Notes under the pieces: generated by a model
Told to the model about the DNA's origin: nothing
What the model saw: only the letters and a program-made list of their open reading frames with translations
The model's database searches: none
Shown: in pieces, positions 59,634 through 64,000 of the stretch
Layout: every line of letters begins with the position of its first letter
Numbering within the stretch: position 1 is the stretch's first letter
Assembly: GCF_004570865.1 (NCBI RefSeq)
Contig: NZ_SPQS01000001.1
Location: forward strand, 496,001-560,000
Origin: Bradyrhizobium frederickii
GTDB taxonomy: Bacteria > Pseudomonadota > Alphaproteobacteria > Rhizobiales > Xanthobacteraceae
Length of the DNA: 64,000 nucleotides
Direction of reading: 5' to 3'
Program-made: the position numbers and the translations under genes

Positions 59634-61352
59634 TCACTTCTCCGTCAGATAAACCTCGCCCAGCAGCGATGAGTTCGTCCACGGGACCTGCTTGTTCTTG
59701 GTGGTCGAGACCACCTCCGCCCGCACCCGCGTTAGCATCTGCTGCACCTCCAGCCCGGGCGTCCCGAGGTGGCGGGAGAGCGCGGCGGAAAACGGCGAGT
59801 TGGCGCCTTCGCCGTCGAGCGCGACCTGGCCCGGCGCGGTTGCGAAGGCGATCAGCGTGCCGGCGCCCAATGTCGCGCCAGTGCCCAGGCTCGTCGGTGC
59901 CGCGAGGCCCGATGCGCCTTCGATGCCGCGATTGGTGCCGGCGCTTGCCACCTGCTGAGCCATGGGATTGTTGCGGCAGGCGTCGAAGATCAAGATGTTG
60001 GTGCGAACCTGGTCGTCGAGGCCGGCCATGATCGTGTCCATGTCGATCATCGCCTCGGTCATGCCCGTGCCCGACTTGAGCGCGACGTCGACGGGAATGA
60101 GATAGTTGCGGCCGTCGACCTGCACGCCATGGCCGGCATAATAGACTACCGCGACCTGCGCCCGGGCGGCTTCGCGCAGGAAGTCGCGCGTCATCTTCTG
60201 CATCGCGGCGCGATCAAGATCGATGCCCTCCGACACGGTGAAGCCGATGTCGCGCAGGCTCTTGGCGACGGCGCGCGCGTCGTTGGCGGGATTGGGCAGC
60301 GCCTTGACATGGGCATAGGCGCCGTTGCCGATGATCAGCGCCATGCGTGCGCCGCGAGCGGCCGGAGCAGGCGAGGGGGCCGGTGCCGCGCCGGTCTGCT
60401 GTGGGGCAGGAATATTCGCCGGCTGCGTCGTCGGCGAGGGCGCATCGCGCGGGATCGGCGCGCCCGCGTCCGTCACCAGCGACAGCCGGACCTTTGCGGT
60501 GGCCTGGTTGGCCTTGCTGCCGGCGTCGGACGCCACGATCGCCAGCGTCGCCTGGTAGTCGTCGCGCGCGCGGGCGTAGTCGCCCTTGGCTTCATAGGCC
60601 AGCGCGCGATGGGTGTAGCCGGAGATCAGCACGCTGTTCGGCGGCGTCATGATGTTGACCGGCGGCCTTTCCTTGGCCAGCCGGATCGCCTCGCTGCCGT
60701 CGGCGATGGCGCGATCGAGATCGCCCTTGGCGCGCCAGATCGCGGTGCGGTTGATCAGCGGCTGCGGCAGCGAAGGATCAAGCCGGATCGCCTGGTTGAT
60801 GTCGGCCAGCGCCCCGTCGAGGTCGCCGAGTGCCTGCTTTGAGATGCCGCGGTTCTGGAATGAAAATACCGATTTCGGATCGGCCTTGATCGCCATGTCG
60901 TAATCGGCGATGGCCTTGGCATAGTCGTGCTTGCCGCGCCAGGCGTTGCCCCGATTGTGGAAGATGGTGCCGCTCGGCGGTCCGAGCGTCAGTGCGTCGT
61001 CGAAATCGGTGATCGCGATCTCGTAGTCGCCCTTGTCGTAATAGGCCGATCCCCTGAGATTGTAGGCCGCTTGGCTCGGCCGAAGTCGGATCGCTTCGGT
61101 GGCGTCCGTGATGACCTTCGAATAGTCGCCCTTCTTGTTCCAGCCCACCGCGCGCCAGAAATGAATGGTCGCGAGCTGCTCGCCTCGAAACACCTTCAAC
61201 GCGATGATCTTGTTGCAGGCATCGATCATCTGCTCCGCAGGGGTCGTGTCGGTGGTGCAGAGCGGCCCAAGCTGATTGCGCGCCTGCGCGACCGCGGGCG
61301 CGGACCACAGGGTTGCGGCGAGAAGGGTAAGTGCGACGAGCAGGGGACGCAT
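59634..61352 (-). CDS. Caspase-like (peptidase C14) protein with TPR repeats, secreted
   Basis: A 572-residue protein. A signal peptide (LLVALTLLAATLWSAPAVAQ, cleavage near residue 23) is followed by TPR repeats (residues about 60-290, for example AAYNLRGSAYYDKGDYEIAITDFDDAL), a Pro/Ala linker (about 305-335), and a caspase p20-like domain. That domain has RMALIIGNGAYAHVKALPNPANDA, the catalytic histidine in VVYYAGHGVQ near residue 410 and the catalytic cysteine in LIFDACRNNP near residue 465. Both residues of the dyad are present. It should be a periplasmic or secreted cysteine peptidase with acidic-or-basic specificity unknown. It is the second gene of a same-strand pair with the retropepsin-like TPR gene 97 bases upstream. 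Confidence 0.9.
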   Translation of the reverse strand: MRPLLVALTLLAATLWSAPAVAQARNQLGPLCTTDTTPAEQMIDACNKIIALKVFRGEQLATIHFWRAVGWNKKGDYSKVITDATEAIRLRPSQAAYNLRGSAYYDKGDYEIAITDFDDALTLGPPSGTIFHNRGNAWRGKHDYAKAIADYDMAIKADPKSVFSFQNRGISKQALGDLDGALADINQAIRLDPSLPQPLINRTAIWRAKGDLDRAIADGSEAIRLAKERPPVNIMTPPNSVLISGYTHRALAYEAKGDYARARDDYQATLAIVASDAGSKANQATAKVRLSLVTDAGAPIPRDAPSPTTQPANIPAPQQTGAAPAPSPAPAARGARMALIIGNGAYAHVKALPNPANDARAVAKSLRDIGFTVSEGIDLDRAAMQKMTRDFLREAARAQVAVVYYAGHGVQVDGRNYLIPVDVALKSGTGMTEAMIDMDTIMAGLDDQVRTNILIFDACRNNPMAQQVASAGTNRGIEGASGLAAPTSLGTGATLGAGTLIAFATAPGQVALDGEGANSPFSAALSRHLGTPGLEVQQMLTRVRAEVVSTTKNKQVPWTNSSLLGEVYLTEK

Positions 61353-61449
61353 GGGGCCTCGGATGTCGGCGATGCCGACAGATTTGGGGGTGACTTTCTG
61401 TCGTCCCCGACGGATCGCCGGTTCAAGTCCTGCGGTTGCGGACGCGGTC

Positions 61450-62538
61450 TTACTTCCTCGGTTGGCGGGTGCGGATCTCGATGGAGCCGCCGGCCATCTG
61501 AACTTCGAACCGCGACAGGAAGCTCATGCCGAGCAAACCGTCGACCCCGGCACCATAATTCTTGCCATCCGTGCTCTGGATCGCCACGGGCACGTTGGTT
61601 GCCTCCAGCTTGCCGAGTGCAACCTTGTCGGCCCTGGAGAGCCTGGCCTTGCTCTGGCCGTTGGCCGTCATGAGCGTGATCTCACTGGTCCCCGCGTCGG
61701 GGATTTTGGCGCGGCTGGCAAAGGTGGACTTCACGGACACGTAGCTCGCGCCGGTATCGAGGATGAACAGACCGGAGACGCCGTTGATCGCCACCTTTAC
61801 CGTGACGACGTCCTTCTGCCCGCGCAGAGGGAAGCTCTCTTTGCGAAATCCCGTCGATGTCGCGCAGTGGCCCTGGCTTTCGTAGTCGGCGATGATCTTC
61901 CGTGTCTGACTGGTATCGCGGGTGGCCGGATCGAGCGCGACCCACAGAGTGATCGGCGCTGTGGCCTCGCAGAATTTGTTGAGGGCCGCATAGGCGCCTG
62001 CCATGCGCAGGAAGACACGACTCGCGATCGATTTCTTGTCCGCGCCATAGAGTTCGATGGCATCCGAATAATCGGCCAGCGCGCGGTGGTAATCTTTCAA
62101 GCCTTCAAGTGCGACACCCCGCAGGTAATGCGCGTTGTGATTGGTCGGTGCGCGCCGGATGAATTCGTCGGCGACCTCAACGGCTCTGGGATAGTCCGTG
62201 AGCTTGAGATAGATGTCGATCGAACGGTGCAGCGCCGTGATCGGCGCGCCGCAATTCATGACGAACTTGTAGAGTCCATCGGCGGCCTGTCGCCGGTAGC
62301 CGAGCTTGTCCAGCATCAGCGCGAGATCGCTGATGCTTTTCTGGTCGCACGGCTCGCGCTTGAGCTCTTCGAGACGCAGCCAGACGAATGGGTCGCGCGC
62401 GGCCGCGACGGGCAGGGCGCCGATCCTTTCATAGACCGATGCGAATACTTCGTCGGGATTCTCGTCCAGGTAACCTGCGCGTGCGTCGCCCGATACGGCC
62501 GCCAGAAGACAAGAGGCGAGCCAAAACAACCTGAACAT
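61450..62538 (-). CDS. TPR protein with retropepsin-like aspartyl protease domain, secreted
   Basis: A 362-residue protein with a signal peptide (LFWLASCLLAAVSGDARAG, cleavage near residue 22). TPR-like helices follow in residues about 60-200, including HNAHYLRGVALEGLKDYHRALADYSDAI. The C-terminal domain (about 235-362) contains LFILDTGASYVSVKSTFAS, the DTGAS active-site loop of clan AA aspartyl proteases, and GVDGLLGMSFLSRFEV, the second conserved loop. One DTG per chain implies a homodimer, as in retroviral proteases. ATG 62536-62538 starts the signal peptide; the longer frame upstream is rejected. It lies directly upstream of the caspase-like gene, also with TPR repeats, so the two may act together in the cell envelope. 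Confidence 0.86.
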   Translation of the reverse strand: MFRLFWLASCLLAAVSGDARAGYLDENPDEVFASVYERIGALPVAAARDPFVWLRLEELKREPCDQKSISDLALMLDKLGYRRQAADGLYKFVMNCGAPITALHRSIDIYLKLTDYPRAVEVADEFIRRAPTNHNAHYLRGVALEGLKDYHRALADYSDAIELYGADKKSIASRVFLRMAGAYAALNKFCEATAPITLWVALDPATRDTSQTRKIIADYESQGHCATSTGFRKESFPLRGQKDVVTVKVAINGVSGLFILDTGASYVSVKSTFASRAKIPDAGTSEITLMTANGQSKARLSRADKVALGKLEATNVPVAIQSTDGKNYGAGVDGLLGMSFLSRFEVQMAGGSIEIRTRQPRK

Positions 62539-62731
62539 ATCCTGCCCCGAACATCCCCATTCGTTACTATACCGGTAAGTGTAGGTGCGGCCAAATGCAC
62601 GATGGGGTGTATTGGGAGGGGCCGGCGCGGTTATCGCCCAGGGAGTGGAGCAATTCTTGGGGTATTCCCTCAGTGGGCAGACTTTGCTAGGAGGGTGCGT
62701 CCCACTTGGTCTGCCCACCGCGTCCCACCCC

Positions 62732-64000
62732 ATGAAGAACGACGAAATCCTGAGCCAGATCACGGAGTTCTGCCGCACGGCGGACATGGCGGAATCGACC
62801 TTTGGCCGGCGCGCGGTGAACGATGGGAAGCTGGTGCAACGCCTGCGCGAGGGCAAGCGCATCACCATCGACACGCTGGAGCGGATCCAGGCCTATATGG
62901 CGGCCTCGATGGCCGGCGGCGTGCCGCCGCCGCGGGGGCTTCAGGTGCCGCCCGAGAAGCGCGATCCGCGCGGCAATTTCCGCTTCTTCGAGAACCGCCA
63001 GAAATACCTGCTGTTCGTCCATACCTGCAGCGAAAAGCGGGTGATCGCGGACAGGGTGGCGCTGGAGCTCGCCTCGATCCATCCGCGCCCGCCGGCACTG
63101 CGCCTGTTCGACGCCGGCGTCGGCGACGGCACCGTGCTGGCGCGGGTGCTGCGCGCAACGCACCAGCGCTTTCCCCACATGCCGTTCTACGTCGCCGGCA
63201 AGGAGCTCAGTCTCGAAGACCTTCGCCTGACGCTGGAGAAGGTGCCGGACCGCATTTTCGAGCATCCGGCGTCGGTGTTCGTCTTCACCAACATGTTCTA
63301 TTCGGAGGCGCCCTGGCTCACGCCGGCATCGCCTGCGGCAGCGGCCGCGACCGTCTGGCACGAAGTCCCGCTGCGGGGCGCCTCATCGGGGGAGTTCGAG
63401 CAGCAGATCGCCGAGTTGAGGCCGTTCCTGGAGCAGAACTGGCGCGCCGCGATCAGCCCACGCACCGCCATGCCGCTGTATGAGCGGCCCGTGGTTCTGG
63501 TGCTGTATCGCGAGGACCACAGGTTCCTGCTGGATTCGACCATTCCGCGGCCGGGCCAGACCGAAGCCAATTTCGATCTCGTCATCGCGTCCCAGCCCTA
63601 CCGTGCCCTGTCCTCGGTCAACTTCCGGGCCAAGCGGATCATCGCACCTCTGGCGCGGGCGCTTCGGCCGGGAGGGCGCCTGATCGGTATCCACTCCCAT
63701 GGCCAGGATCCGGGCATGGAAATGATCCAGGCGATCTGGCCCGGAGAAAATCCTTTCGCGGTGAGCCGTCATGAGCTATTGCGCGCCGTTAAGTATGAAC
63801 TCGGATCGGTGGGCCGCGACTTAAATTTTAATGCATATGCGGATAACCGCTCGATCTTCAGGTATGATATGGAAGCGCTGCCCAACGAGGTCACCGGTAC
63901 GATCGGGACCTCGACGGCCTTTGCAGCGTGGAATGCGGCGGTGTATGTCGCTCAGATTGAGGACGACCGGTTGACAGAAATGACTCAAAACGGCCGCACT
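62732..64000 (+). CDS. Methyltransferase-like protein with N-terminal helix-turn-helix-like domain (3' end outside window)
   Basis: An open frame of 423 codons runs to the right edge without a stop. Residues 1-60 (ILSQITEFCRTADMAESTFGRRAVNDGKLVQRLREGKRITIDTLERIQAYM) resemble a small DNA-binding or tetramerisation helical domain. From about residue 115 a Rossmann-like methyltransferase core appears: LRLFDAGVGDGTVLARVL as motif I (AdoMet-binding glycine loop), FDLVIASQPYRAL near residue 285 as motif IV-like, and LARALRPGGRLIGIHSHG as motif V. The insert between them is larger than usual. It starts at ATG 62732; no strong ribosome binding site is seen. The substrate is unknown, and the complete length cannot be given. 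Confidence 0.72.
   Translation, partial: MKNDEILSQITEFCRTADMAESTFGRRAVNDGKLVQRLREGKRITIDTLERIQAYMAASMAGGVPPPRGLQVPPEKRDPRGNFRFFENRQKYLLFVHTCSEKRVIADRVALELASIHPRPPALRLFDAGVGDGTVLARVLRATHQRFPHMPFYVAGKELSLEDLRLTLEKVPDRIFEHPASVFVFTNMFYSEAPWLTPASPAAAAATVWHEVPLRGASSGEFEQQIAELRPFLEQNWRAAISPRTAMPLYERPVVLVLYREDHRFLLDSTIPRPGQTEANFDLVIASQPYRALSSVNFRAKRIIAPLARALRPGGRLIGIHSHGQDPGMEMIQAIWPGENPFAVSRHELLRAVKYELGSVGRDLNFNAYADNRSIFRYDMEALPNEVTGTIGTSTAFAAWNAAVYVAQIEDDRLTEMTQNGRT

Noticed and set aside
1..64000. tRNA, rRNA, insertion sequences, integrase or attachment sites
   Set aside because: None was recognised on either strand. The glycan region shows no flanking mobile element, so recent transfer is not supported by what is visible here.

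Overview
The window reads as a chromosomal segment of a GC-rich alphaproteobacterium, most likely Bradyrhizobium or a close relative. This is inferred from the strong GC-rich codon use, two HAAT-type (branched-chain amino acid type) ABC transporter loci, the zinc-ribbon/cyclase/AAA/TPR protein, and several families of short palindromic repeats of a kind I associate with that genus. No rRNA, tRNA, CRISPR array, insertion sequence or phage gene was seen.

Region 1 (1-5320): the tail of a secreted or calcium-binding protein, a 1142-residue autotransporter adhesin, and a UDP-glucuronate decarboxylase. Region 2 (5485-20724): a surface-glycan locus centred on legionaminic acid. It has LegB, LegC, LegG, LegI and LegF homologues, a NeuD-type acetyltransferase, and PtmA, PtmE and PtmF homologues, matching the GDP-linked CMP-legionaminic acid route known from Campylobacter. 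With these are a Wzx-like flippase, two surface-carbohydrate (Kps-like) proteins, a GT2 glycosyltransferase and a fused heptose-type nucleotidyltransferase/HAD phosphatase. Region 3 (21062-26509): a Wzz-like chain-length protein, a Wzy-like polymerase candidate, a methyltransferase and two tandem paralogous proteins of unknown function.

Region 4 (26740-33958) is the most unusual part: a tightly overlapping seven-gene operon that looks like a second, parallel ulosonic-acid pathway. It has a NeuB synthase fused to a xylose-isomerase-like TIM barrel, a second CMP-sugar synthetase, a CBS-GHMP kinase fusion, a free TIM-barrel isomerase and three SDR enzymes, one a clear paralogue of the PtmA homologue of region 2. 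It has no LegB, LegC or LegG of its own. Its promoter is nearly identical over about 40 bases to the one in front of the methyltransferase 9.5 kb away, so the two units are probably co-regulated. A PaaK-like ligase and an AGE-family sugar epimerase follow (34283-36747).

Region 5 (36808-44126): a HAAT transporter with an embedded long-chain acyl-CoA synthetase. Region 6 (44461-52961): a Crp/Fnr regulator, an MFS exporter, a class III cyclase with AAA and TPR domains, a peroxiredoxin-like protein, HemD-like and PurU housekeeping enzymes, and a small lipoprotein. Region 7 (53535-59442): a second complete HAAT operon followed by a short MetE-like methyltransferase, with a palindromic operator over the promoter. 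Region 8 (59634-64000): a caspase-like TPR protein, a retropepsin-like TPR protein, and a methyltransferase-like gene that runs off the window end.
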